Below, piece by piece: positions 7,783 to 14,946 of a stretch of 26,367 nucleotides of DNA. The notes beneath the pieces are model-generated. The model worked only from the letters and a program-made list of their open reading frames with translations, did not search any database and was not told where the DNA came from. Origin of the DNA: Clostridiales bacterium UBA1752 (GTDB lineage Bacteria > Bacillota > Clostridia > Oscillospirales > CAG-382); NCBI GenBank assembly GCA_002314835.1, contig DCHM01000024.1:20803-47169 (forward strand), given 5' to 3'. Both the position numbers and the translations under genes were made by a program. How positions within the stretch are numbered: position 1 is the first letter of the stretch; every line of letters starts with the position of its first letter.

Positions 7783-9276
7783 ATGGCAACTTTTTACAAC
7801 GAGATTTCACACACCTTCAGCGAGTATCTTTTGGTACCCGGCTATTCCTCCGCTGAGTGCATACCCGATAGGGTAACGCTCCGCACGCCGCTTTGCAAAT
7901 ATAAAAAAGGCGTAGAGGAAGCCCCTATTTCACTCAATATTCCTATGGTTTCGGCTATTATGCAGTCGGTTTCGGGCGATAAGCTCGCTATCGCACTCGC
8001 CAAGGAGGGCGGCGTTTCGTTTATCTACGGCTCTCAGACTGCCGAAGATGAAGCGGCTATGGTTGCCAGAGTCAAGAGCTACAAGGCAGGCTTTGTCCGC
8101 TCTGACTCTAACCTCAGACCCGACGCTACTCTCGCAGACGTCGTAGCACTCAAAGAAAAAAGCGGACACTCCACAGTCGCTATCACCGACGACGGCACCG
8201 CCGAGGGCAGACTGCTCGGCATAGTCACCAGCCGTGACTATCGCGTTTCGCGTATGGCTCCCGACCTCAAGGTCACTGAGTTTATGACGCCGTTTGAAAA
8301 GCTCGTTACCGCACCCGAGGGCACTTCGCTCAAGGTCGCCAACGATATTATCTGGGACCACAAGCTCAATTCGCTGCCGATAGTTTCGGACGACGGCAAG
8401 CTGTGCTATTTCGTATTCCGCAAGGACTATGACAGCCACAAGCAAAACCCCAACGAATCGCTCGACGGCAACAAGAGATTTTTGGTTGGTGCGGGTATCA
8501 ATACCCGTGACTACGCAACCCGTGTGCCAAAGCTTTTGGAGGCAGGCGCAGACGTGCTCTGCATTGACTCATCCGAGGGCTTTACCGAATGGCAAAAGCG
8601 CACTATCGAGTGGATTCGCTCTGAATACGGCGACACAGTTAAGGTCGGTGCAGGCAACGTAGTAGATGCCGAGGGCTTTAGATTCCTCGCCGACTGCGGT
8701 GCAGACTTTATCAAGGTTGGCATCGGCGGCGGTTCTATCTGCATAACCAGAGAAACAAAAGGCATAGGCAGAGGGCAGGCAAGCGCTCTGATAGACGTTT
8801 GTGCCGAGAGAGACAGATATTTTGCCGAAACGGGCGTGTATATTCCCGTGTGCTCCGACGGCGGCATAGTTTACGACCACCACATCGCGCTCGCGCTCGC
8901 CATGGGTGCCGACTTTATCATGCTCGGCAGATATTTTGCGAGATTTGAGGAGGCTCCCGGTGCCAAGGTTCACGTCGGCGGCGCTCTGATGAAGGAATAC
9001 TGGGGCGAAGGCTCGTCCAGAGCCCGCAACTGGCAGAGATACGACCTCGGCGGCAGTACCAAGCTGTCGTTTGAGGAGGGCGTTGATTCCTACGTACCCT
9101 ACGCCGGCAAGCTGTCGGACAACGTGCGCCAGTCGCTCGCCAAGGTAAGGTCAACCATGTGCAACTGCGGTGCGCTCTCGATTCCCGAATTTCAGCAAAA
9201 AGCCAAGCTCACGCTCGTAAGTGCCGTCTCGATAGTCGAGGGCGGCGCGCACGACGTAGTGACAAAGAATCAGTAA
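7783..9276 (+). CDS. guaB: IMP dehydrogenase, Tritrichomonas-like divergent subtype
   Basis: IMPDH oxidises IMP to XMP with NAD+, the committed step of GMP synthesis. The 497-residue protein has a split TIM barrel interrupted by a CBS-pair region at about residues 95-215. The active-site loop is GIGGGSICITRETKGIGRGQ, with catalytic Cys at residue 320, where ordinary bacterial enzymes have GIGPGSICTTR. The mobile flap SSRARNWQRYDL supplies the catalytic Arg. These strings, the start (FYNE..HTFSEYLL) and the end (SIVEGGAHDVV) agree with what I remember of T. foetus IMPDH, whose catalytic Cys is 319. It lacks features of the usual Firmicutes GuaB. I chose ATG 7783, with AAGGAG at 7771-7776. An ATG at 7765 overlaps the tgt stop but would place the RBS inside the gene. 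It is the last gene of the operon, 13 nt before a terminator stem. Confidence 0.93.
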   Translation: MATFYNEISHTFSEYLLVPGYSSAECIPDRVTLRTPLCKYKKGVEEAPISLNIPMVSAIMQSVSGDKLAIALAKEGGVSFIYGSQTAEDEAAMVARVKSYKAGFVRSDSNLRPDATLADVVALKEKSGHSTVAITDDGTAEGRLLGIVTSRDYRVSRMAPDLKVTEFMTPFEKLVTAPEGTSLKVANDIIWDHKLNSLPIVSDDGKLCYFVFRKDYDSHKQNPNESLDGNKRFLVGAGINTRDYATRVPKLLEAGADVLCIDSSEGFTEWQKRTIEWIRSEYGDTVKVGAGNVVDAEGFRFLADCGADFIKVGIGGGSICITRETKGIGRGQASALIDVCAERDRYFAETGVYIPVCSDGGIVYDHHIALALAMGADFIMLGRYFARFEEAPGAKVHVGGALMKEYWGEGSSRARNWQRYDLGGSTKLSFEEGVDSYVPYAGKLSDNVRQSLAKVRSTMCNCGALSIPEFQQKAKLTLVSAVSIVEGGAHDVVTKNQ

Positions 9277-9289
9277 TATATGCAAGCAA

Positions 9290-9315
9290 AAAAGCTCGGC
9301 AAGCGCCGAGCTTTT
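9290..9315. terminator. Bidirectional intrinsic terminator after guaB
   Basis: A perfect 11-bp stem (9290-9300 with 9305-9315) closes a 4-nt loop (AAGC). It ends in TTTT on the + strand and, because the stem starts with AAAA, also in a U run on the minus strand. It lies between the convergent guaB gene and the ADP-ribosylglycohydrolase lipoprotein gene and probably ends both transcripts. Confidence 0.9.
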
Positions 9316-9327
9316 ATTACGCCTTAT

Positions 9328-11256
9328 TTATTTCTTTCCGTAAACCTCGAGCTCTGCAACGCTGATAAAGTGCATCCTACCGCCTGCCATGCCGATGATG
9401 CGGATGCCGCTGGCGGTAATAGGCTCAAATACCATCGAATAGCTCTCAAAGTCGGTGCCGAAATCACTCTTTGAATCCGAAATCGGATATGACGGCGAAA
9501 CGGTGGCGTTTACGTCCTTCCATGCACCGCCGACGAGCGCCTGCACGCGCAGACTGCCGTTTTTAAACCAGCCGCCGTCGTCAAAGTTCATTCCTTCGGT
9601 GAATAGTATCTTATCAAACGTAAAGGTTTCGCCAAAACAGTAGCCGATATATTCCTCGTGGTCGGTCGCGCTGTAAGCAAAGGTGTCGTACTGACCGGTA
9701 TATTGATAGCCGTATTTGCCGTCGCGTATTACGTCGAGGTCCTGACTGCCGACGCCCATCGGTTTTGTGACAGTGGCGATGATGGTGCCGAGCTCAGCAA
9801 GGTTGCCGTAGCCCTTATATTCGGGGCGGTCATAGCTCTCGGTGACGGTGACGTTAGACTTAAAGACGCTCGAATTACCGGTGTTGTTAGTCACTGTCAT
9901 CGTGACGGTATAGGTGCCGACCTGAGCGTATTTGTATGCCGTGACGGGTGCGTCGTAAACGGCGCCGTCGCCCATATCGCACTTGTAGGACGCGATGCCC
10001 GACGGGTCGTAGGCGTTAAACTCGATGTTGACTGCGCCGTTCGAAACGCTTACTGACATTTCGCCTGCGGGCATATCGGGCCATTGCTCGTATTCGACGG
10101 TAACGGCGTCGGCTTTTGTTATCGAAAGCGTTTCACCGAGGAAATCCTTTGCCATTTTGACGCAGGCGTTTACCGCATCGTCAAAGGTCATTTCGGTGCA
10201 GTTAAACTTGGTGCCCGTGAGGTCGAGACCTGCAAAGTAGTTCTTTAACATTTCATAGCCGTAAAAGGTGCCGAGAACGCCTGCAACCGTCGAGGGATTG
10301 CAGTCGCTGTCCTGTCCGCAGCGCAGAGCGTAAGCCGACGAAGCCTGTAGGTCTCCGTCACCGTACAGCAAGCCCATGGTAACGTAAGCGGAGTTTAGCT
10401 TTGCGTCGATGTTTGCCGTGTTGGGGCCGTAGCTGAGGCACCTGTCGGTGTCGCCCCATTTGTCCTGAATTGCCTGCCAGCAATCTTCAAACGAGGCGCC
10501 TGCGTCGTACTGAGCGAGGACGTCCTGCTGCACCTGCTTAAAGAGAGTGCCTTCCGGGATAGCGGCGAGCGCGTCGTCTATAATCTGGCGAACCGACTCT
10601 GCGTAATAAGCCGCCGAATGCAGTGCCGCAACGTAAACGCCGCCATATACGCCGTCGCCGTAGTTGGTTATGTGACCGATTTCAAAGGCGCGGCTTGCCG
10701 CTTGATTAACGTCGAGCGCATAGATGGTGCCTACAAAATCTGCGTTAATCTGCCAGTCGATGTCGTCGCAGTGATAATTGTATTTGTAGCTGCCGCTGTC
10801 GGGTGCCGAAATGCCGTTTTGCAGATTGGTACGACCCTGTTTGTTTGCGTGGTCGAGAGGGTAGGTGGAGGCGGCAAAGGCGTTTGCCAGTGTAGTCAGC
10901 GAGCAGTCGTAGCCGTTTTTGAGCATGGCGTCAACGTAGGTCAGCTCTACGTAAAGGTCGTCCTCGATAAAAGCGTGATTGATGTCGAGAGTCGCCATAT
11001 CCGGCACTGCGGAAGCAGGAGCAATGCACGCGATATACTGAAACTCGGTAGGCCAGCCCATGGTAACACCGTACATCTGACCTGCCCACGCGCCTTTGAC
11101 CTTGTCGTAAAGCTCGTCCTCGGTCAGCGAAAGCACGATGGGCTCTTTTGATTCCTCTGCTTCGCTCGCCTCTACCGAAACGTCGGTTCCTGTGCTGCAC
11201 GCACACAAGGCTAAAACAAGAGACAAAACGAGTAATACTGCGTAATAACGTTTCAT
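9328..11256 (-). CDS. Secreted lipoprotein: ADP-ribosylglycohydrolase + PKD + discoidin-like domains
   Basis: A 642-residue surface protein. Residues 1-20 form a lipoprotein signal peptide with the lipobox LCAC, giving lipidated Cys20, followed by a Ser/Glu-rich spacer. Residues about 45-385 resemble the ADP-ribosylglycohydrolase (DraG/ARH) fold: GAWAGQMYG at 55-63, an acidic metal-site pair D99-D100 (EDD where the family usually has TDD), and GQDSDCNPSTVAG with D316 and D318. Residues about 398-472 are a PKD/Ig-like domain (YDPSGIASYKCDMGDG, then VGTYTVTMTVT). Residues about 485-642 look like an F5/8 type C (discoidin) domain, often carbohydrate-binding. Family members remove ADP-ribose from proteins or act on related N-glycosidic bonds; the extracellular substrate here is unknown. 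The start is 2 nt after the upstream stop codon, with an AAAGGA RBS, so it is coupled to the XRE fusion gene. Confidence 0.85.
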   Translation of the reverse strand: MKRYYAVLLVLSLVLALCACSTGTDVSVEASEAEESKEPIVLSLTEDELYDKVKGAWAGQMYGVTMGWPTEFQYIACIAPASAVPDMATLDINHAFIEDDLYVELTYVDAMLKNGYDCSLTTLANAFAASTYPLDHANKQGRTNLQNGISAPDSGSYKYNYHCDDIDWQINADFVGTIYALDVNQAASRAFEIGHITNYGDGVYGGVYVAALHSAAYYAESVRQIIDDALAAIPEGTLFKQVQQDVLAQYDAGASFEDCWQAIQDKWGDTDRCLSYGPNTANIDAKLNSAYVTMGLLYGDGDLQASSAYALRCGQDSDCNPSTVAGVLGTFYGYEMLKNYFAGLDLTGTKFNCTEMTFDDAVNACVKMAKDFLGETLSITKADAVTVEYEQWPDMPAGEMSVSVSNGAVNIEFNAYDPSGIASYKCDMGDGAVYDAPVTAYKYAQVGTYTVTMTVTNNTGNSSVFKSNVTVTESYDRPEYKGYGNLAELGTIIATVTKPMGVGSQDLDVIRDGKYGYQYTGQYDTFAYSATDHEEYIGYCFGETFTFDKILFTEGMNFDDGGWFKNGSLRVQALVGGAWKDVNATVSPSYPISDSKSDFGTDFESYSMVFEPITASGIRIIGMAGGRMHFISVAELEVYGKK

Positions 11257-11258
11257 GG

Positions 11259-12833
11259 TTATTTCCTTTCTATCATATCAAACGTTTTTTGTGCCATATC
11301 GTTTATCGAAACTCTTTCAAATCCCTTTAGCCCGCTCTCGAGCGTGTCGCAAACGCGTGAAGTCCAAACGCTCGGCACTCCGTTTATGCCCTTGAGCAGA
11401 CCGACGACCGAGCCGACGGTCGCACCGTTGCAGTCGGTATCAAAGCCCTGACCGACGGCGAGGCAAATCGACTTTGAGTAATCGCCCTCGCCGTATAGCA
11501 GGCAGGCGGTGACTATCTCGGCGTTTGAAATAACGTGCGTCCAGTGATGGGGGTCACTTTCGTTCCATTCGGCGGCTATGGCGGCAAAGCACTTGTCACT
11601 GCTTACTCCGTTGTCGTAACCGTCCATGACGTCCTTTATCGCCTTGTAAATGCGGCTGCGGCAGGGTATCTGAGACAGACCTGCCTTGATAACCGTGTGC
11701 ATATCGTCGGTGCCAAACGCCGCCGCGAGCATTGCGGCAACCCACATTTCGCCGTAGATGCCGTTTTTGATATGCGAAATCGAAGCGTCGCGGTAGCCCA
11801 TATCCGCAGCGGTCTTTATATCGCACGGATTGATATAACCGTAATAATCGGCTCTTATCTGAGCGCCTATCCACTCGCGGTAGGGGTTTTTGTATTCAGC
11901 CGTTTCGGGCGGCATAAAGCCGTTTAAGAAGTTGCGGTACGCCACGCGCTCTGCGGTGCAATACTGATTTATCAGCTGATTGTCTATCCACGTCTGCAAT
12001 ACGTTTTCGGGCGTAAAGGCTCTGCCGTATTTTGACAGCAGCTTGTAGCCGATAACCATATAGTTGGTGTCGTCGTCGGACGGCATATAGCCGAGGTCCT
12101 TGGGATACGCGCGCTCGAGAATCGGGTGCAGGATGTCGGTAGCCATTTCGGGCGTCAAATCTTCTCTGTCTATGTATCTGCTTATCGGGTAGTTATTAGT
12201 GCGTTTGAGTATGCGGTTCATTTCGCTCGTGCTCATACATTCGACGGGCTTGCCGAGCAGACAACCGCAGATACGGCCGTACCACGCACCCTTTAGCTTG
12301 TCGAGCATTGTTTCGGCACTCGGATAAACGAGCTTTGGAGTGTATCCGTCAAGCTCTGCGTTTATCTCATCTATGTTGCTCGGCTCGTAAAACTCAAAGC
12401 TCGCTCTCGTCGGAGCAAACGAAACGACGTCAAACAAAATATTGGCAATCTGTGACTTGTATCTGTTGTCGGGCAGGCGGATAACGGCGTCAAACAGCTC
12501 CTTATAGCGTTCTACGTCTTTGCCCTCGTCGTAGGTCTGCTTGTATTCGACCGCGAGCGCCTTAAAGTACGAATCCCAGTAATACTGCTTTTCGTACGAG
12601 GGCAGAACCTCGTGCCCCATACGCATTTCTTCGACATCTGTTTTGCTGCCGAGCAGCTTGTCGATGCCGATACCGAAGATTTCGCTAAGCGTAATCAGAT
12701 TTTGCAGAGTGGGCTGTGCGTCGCCGCTCTCCCACTTTTGGATGGACTGGCGCGAAACGCCGACCTTGGCGGCGAGCGCCTCCTGAGAAATATTCATTCC
12801 GCAACGGGCTTTTAAAAGATTTTGAGACAACAT
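11259..12833 (-). CDS. XRE-family HTH fused to ADP-ribosylglycohydrolase
   Basis: A 524-residue cytoplasmic protein with no signal or membrane segment. Residues about 1-62 are a Cro/C1-type helix-turn-helix: SQEALAAKVGVSRQSIQKWE and IFGIGIDKLLG are classic XRE strings. Residues about 65-170 are a helical connector of no clear family. Residues about 175-500 are an ADP-ribosylglycohydrolase domain with a seemingly complete metal site: GAWYGRICG (182-190), SDDDT (252-256) and GQGFDTDCNGATVG with D465, T466, D467 and N469. I infer a regulator that senses, or enzymatically acts on, an ADP-ribosylated or similar ligand, and that controls its own operon and the divergent hydrolase. The alternative is an enzyme with an HTH used only for targeting. 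RBS AAGGAGGT lies 7 nt before the ATG. It heads a two-gene operon with the lipoprotein. Confidence 0.88.
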   Translation of the reverse strand: MLSQNLLKARCGMNISQEALAAKVGVSRQSIQKWESGDAQPTLQNLITLSEIFGIGIDKLLGSKTDVEEMRMGHEVLPSYEKQYYWDSYFKALAVEYKQTYDEGKDVERYKELFDAVIRLPDNRYKSQIANILFDVVSFAPTRASFEFYEPSNIDEINAELDGYTPKLVYPSAETMLDKLKGAWYGRICGCLLGKPVECMSTSEMNRILKRTNNYPISRYIDREDLTPEMATDILHPILERAYPKDLGYMPSDDDTNYMVIGYKLLSKYGRAFTPENVLQTWIDNQLINQYCTAERVAYRNFLNGFMPPETAEYKNPYREWIGAQIRADYYGYINPCDIKTAADMGYRDASISHIKNGIYGEMWVAAMLAAAFGTDDMHTVIKAGLSQIPCRSRIYKAIKDVMDGYDNGVSSDKCFAAIAAEWNESDPHHWTHVISNAEIVTACLLYGEGDYSKSICLAVGQGFDTDCNGATVGSVVGLLKGINGVPSVWTSRVCDTLESGLKGFERVSINDMAQKTFDMIERK

Positions 12834-12853
12834 AATATTTACCTCCTTATTTT

Positions 12854-12882
12854 ATTATAGATTAAAAAACCTGCGTTTGCAA
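12854..12882 (-). promoter_or_regulatory. SigA-type promoter of the XRE–ADP-ribosylglycohydrolase operon
   Basis: On the minus strand TTGCAA (12882-12877) is followed after 17 nt by TATAAT (12859-12854), then the AAGGAGGT ribosome binding site at 12848-12841. The -35 box is the palindromic hexamer TTGCAA instead of TTGACA, and it is the left arm of a larger inverted repeat. Confidence 0.82.
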
Positions 12883-12913
12883 TATTCATTTTTTGCACCC
12901 GACGGTTGCAAAC
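12875..12913. promoter_or_regulatory. Inverted repeat spanning both divergent -35 boxes; candidate operator
   Basis: GTTTGCAA (12875-12882) and its exact reverse complement TTGCAAAC (12906-12913) flank a 23-bp centre. Each arm contains the -35 hexamer of one of the two divergent promoters, so a protein bound to the arms would block both. The adjacent XRE fusion gene is the obvious candidate regulator (inference). A further TTGCA half-motif lies in the centre at 12893-12897. Confidence 0.5.
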
Positions 12914-12934
12914 CTTAGCCGTTAGTGCTATAAT
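12906..12934 (+). promoter_or_regulatory. SigA-type promoter of the alpha/beta hydrolase gene
   Basis: TTGCAA (12906-12911), 17-nt spacer, TATAAT (12929-12934). Transcription would start near 12941, giving a leader of about 20 nt with GGAGG at 12949-12953. This also rules out a longer reading frame beginning with TTG at 12906, because that codon lies in the -35 box. Confidence 0.8.
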
Positions 12935-12959
12935 ATGTAATCATTTACGGAGGCACGGT

Positions 12960-13859
12960 ATGATTATATTTGTTATCGCCTGCGTGGCGGTGTATTTTGC
13001 GGTCTTTTATTTTGCCAACGACAAGAGCCTGTGCTATATGTTCCTCAAAGGCGAGGGCTACGAGGAATATCACGGCAATATGAAGCTCATCGTCGATAAA
13101 GCCATTGCTCTGCCCTACGAGAACGTATGGATTACGGCTTTTGACGGCAAAAAACTGCACGGCAGGCTTTATCTGCAAAATGCGGACGCGCCTCTGCACA
13201 TACAGTTTCACGGATATATGGGCGACTGCTATCGCGACCTCGGCGCGGCGCTGTTGCTCGTGCACGAGCGCGGCGAAAACGCACTGCTTATCGACGAGCG
13301 CTCGCACGGTCAGTCGGACGGTCATACCATTACCTTCGGCATCAACGAGCGCAAGGACTTGATAAAATGGGTTGATTTTGCCATCGGCAAGCTCGGAAGC
13401 GACGTAAAAATATATCTCGAAGGCATTTCTATGGGCGCGGCAACCGTGCTGATGGCGAGCAATATGGATTTGCCCGATAACGTCAAAGGCATCTGGGCAG
13501 ACTGCCCGTATTCGACACCCTTCGGCATCATCGCAAAGGTCGCACGCGAGCGCGTAGGCATAATCAGCAAGGCACTGTATCCTGCATTCGTAGCGAGCGC
13601 GTACGTCTTTGGCAGATTTAACCTCCTCGAATCCACAGCGCTGAAATCGGTCAAGGAAACAAAACTGCCTATCTCGATTATCCATGGCGACGCAGACAGG
13701 TTCGTTCCCTGCGAAATGAGCAGACAAATCAAAAAGGCAAACCCCGACAAGGTCACTTTGACCGAGGTCGAGGGCGCGGCGCACGGCATGTCGTATTTTA
13801 AGGATAACGTGGCGTTTAAAAAAGCTTTTGATGATTTTATTAAAAGTTGTAACTCTTAA
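12960..13859 (+). CDS. Membrane-anchored alpha/beta hydrolase
   Basis: A 299-residue serine hydrolase. Residues 1-19 are a hydrophobic anchor (IIFVIACVAVYFAVFYF). The catalytic domain has the oxyanion-region HGYMGD (84-89), DERSHGQSDG (112-121), the nucleophile elbow GISMGA with Ser157, an acid at Asp246 in HGDADRFVP, and His275 in GAAHGMSYF, so the triad is complete. The architecture resembles the YqkD/BEM46-like group of membrane-attached hydrolases with undefined esterase, lipase or peptidase substrates. The start ATG has GGAGG 6 nt upstream. It is transcribed divergently from the XRE–ADP-ribosylglycohydrolase gene through a shared symmetrical control region, which suggests coregulation. 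The SGNH hydrolase gene starts 48 nt downstream, so the two hydrolases may be cotranscribed. Confidence 0.88.
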   Translation: MIIFVIACVAVYFAVFYFANDKSLCYMFLKGEGYEEYHGNMKLIVDKAIALPYENVWITAFDGKKLHGRLYLQNADAPLHIQFHGYMGDCYRDLGAALLLVHERGENALLIDERSHGQSDGHTITFGINERKDLIKWVDFAIGKLGSDVKIYLEGISMGAATVLMASNMDLPDNVKGIWADCPYSTPFGIIAKVARERVGIISKALYPAFVASAYVFGRFNLLESTALKSVKETKLPISIIHGDADRFVPCEMSRQIKKANPDKVTLTEVEGAAHGMSYFKDNVAFKKAFDDFIKSCNS

Positions 13860-13907
13860 AGACTTTTTTGCGACTGTATTATCAGAAAGACAATCAAGGA
13901 GTATATC

Positions 13908-14885
13908 ATGAAAAAAAGAATTATCGCGTTTTTACTACTCATATCCCTGCTAATCAGCACGGCAGTTCTGTCCTCCTGCAATATTGACGGCAATTTAGTC
14001 GGCACGGTCATTATCCGCAACGGCAAATCAAATATACTGTCCCTCGGCGACAGTATCGCCGCAGGCACCGCTCTCCCGGGCTATAACGCAGACAAGCCAA
14101 CCGATTCTCTCAATGCACCCAATCAGGCGTTCTCTTATCTCTTGGCCCAAAAGCTACAGCTCGGCACCGCCAATATGGCAGTCGAGGGCTATCAGACCAA
14201 GGACGTTTTAAATCAGTTAAATACAAATGCGACTTGCATTGACTTTGTCACCAACAGAGCCAAAATCGTCACTCTCAGCATCGGAGCCAACGATATATTT
14301 ACGCCTGCTCTTGAGATGGTTAAGACTCACCTCGGCATCGACGACGCTAATATAAGAACCGAAAACGAACTGCTACTCAAGCATTTTGAAGACTACAAAA
14401 ACTACAACCTTTTTGAGATTTTGGGAGACCTCGTAGCTCTGTCAGAGCTTTTGACAACCGACGAGGCAAAAGAAGTTCTCCAAAACGGCGTTAAAACCTT
14501 TAAGCAAAACTTTCCGAGTATTCTGGAAACGATTAGAACGTATAATCCGGACGCGGAGATTTACGTTACCTCGATACACAATCCTCTCGAGGGATTTATC
14601 AGCGTTCAGAGCATGGGAGTCACGCTCGGAAGCACCGCAAAATACTACATCGATCAGTTAAACGCCTTTTTGCAGTCTTTAGCAGCATCGGGAGACATCG
14701 TTTTGGTTGACTGCAGTGCGCTCAGCTCCGGCACTACCACCGACGAGGATGGCAACACCGTGGGATATCTCAACGTCAAGATTGATATAGTAAACGCGAT
14801 TTACTCGCTCGACCCGCACCCCAACGCTTACGGCCACCAATATATAGCCGACCGTATTGAGGAAGCGTATAACGCCAGACATTAA
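13908..14885 (+). CDS. SGNH/GDSL-family hydrolase lipoprotein
   Basis: A 325-residue secreted esterase-like protein. The signal peptide ends in the lipobox LSSC (lipidated Cys24). SGNH blocks are visible: block I LSLGDSIAAG with nucleophile Ser49, block III SIGANDI with Asn128, and block V DPHPNAYGH with Asp302 and His304, spaced one residue closer than the common DxxH. Such enzymes remove acyl or acetyl groups from glycans, lipids or peptidoglycan, or act as lysophospholipases; the substrate is not readable from sequence. About 80 residues between blocks III and V (roughly 135-215) form a helical insert. RBS AAGGAG is at 13896-13901. No strong promoter or terminator is visible in the 48-nt gap after the alpha/beta hydrolase. 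The gene seems slightly more AT-rich and uses more TTA/AAT codons than the upstream operon. Confidence 0.87.
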   Translation: MKKRIIAFLLLISLLISTAVLSSCNIDGNLVGTVIIRNGKSNILSLGDSIAAGTALPGYNADKPTDSLNAPNQAFSYLLAQKLQLGTANMAVEGYQTKDVLNQLNTNATCIDFVTNRAKIVTLSIGANDIFTPALEMVKTHLGIDDANIRTENELLLKHFEDYKNYNLFEILGDLVALSELLTTDEAKEVLQNGVKTFKQNFPSILETIRTYNPDAEIYVTSIHNPLEGFISVQSMGVTLGSTAKYYIDQLNAFLQSLAASGDIVLVDCSALSSGTTTDEDGNTVGYLNVKIDIVNAIYSLDPHPNAYGHQYIADRIEEAYNARH

Positions 14886-14902
14886 ACCGTGATTATAAGA
14901 CA

Positions 14903-14932
14903 AAAAAGCACTTGCGGCCGCAAGTGCTTTTT
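14903..14932. terminator. Bidirectional intrinsic terminator between SGNH hydrolase and ACT genes
   Basis: A 13-bp perfect stem (14903-14915 with 14920-14932) around GGCC; the whole 30 bases form a perfect palindrome beginning AAAAA and ending TTTTT. It lies between converging genes and would end both transcripts. Confidence 0.92.
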
Positions 14933-14946
14933 GTATAACCTTTTAT

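Noticed and set aside
9328..12833. Toxin–antitoxin system of the DarT/DarG or ADP-ribosyltransferase type
   Set aside because: No ADP-ribosyltransferase or macrodomain is found in the window; only hydrolase-type domains are present.
12906..12959. N-terminal extension of the alpha/beta hydrolase from TTG at 12906
   Set aside because: That TTG lies in the -35 box of the promoter; the transcript would start after it, and the ATG at 12960 has a good RBS.
12945..13784. Long minus-strand frame opposite the alpha/beta hydrolase
   Set aside because: No RBS, no recognisable domain, and the + strand gene has a complete catalytic triad, promoter and RBS.
13846..13870. AAAAGT…ACTTTTTT as a terminator after the alpha/beta hydrolase
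   Set aside because: The stem is only 6 bp of mostly A-T pairs with a 14-nt loop, too weak to call; read-through into the SGNH gene is likely.
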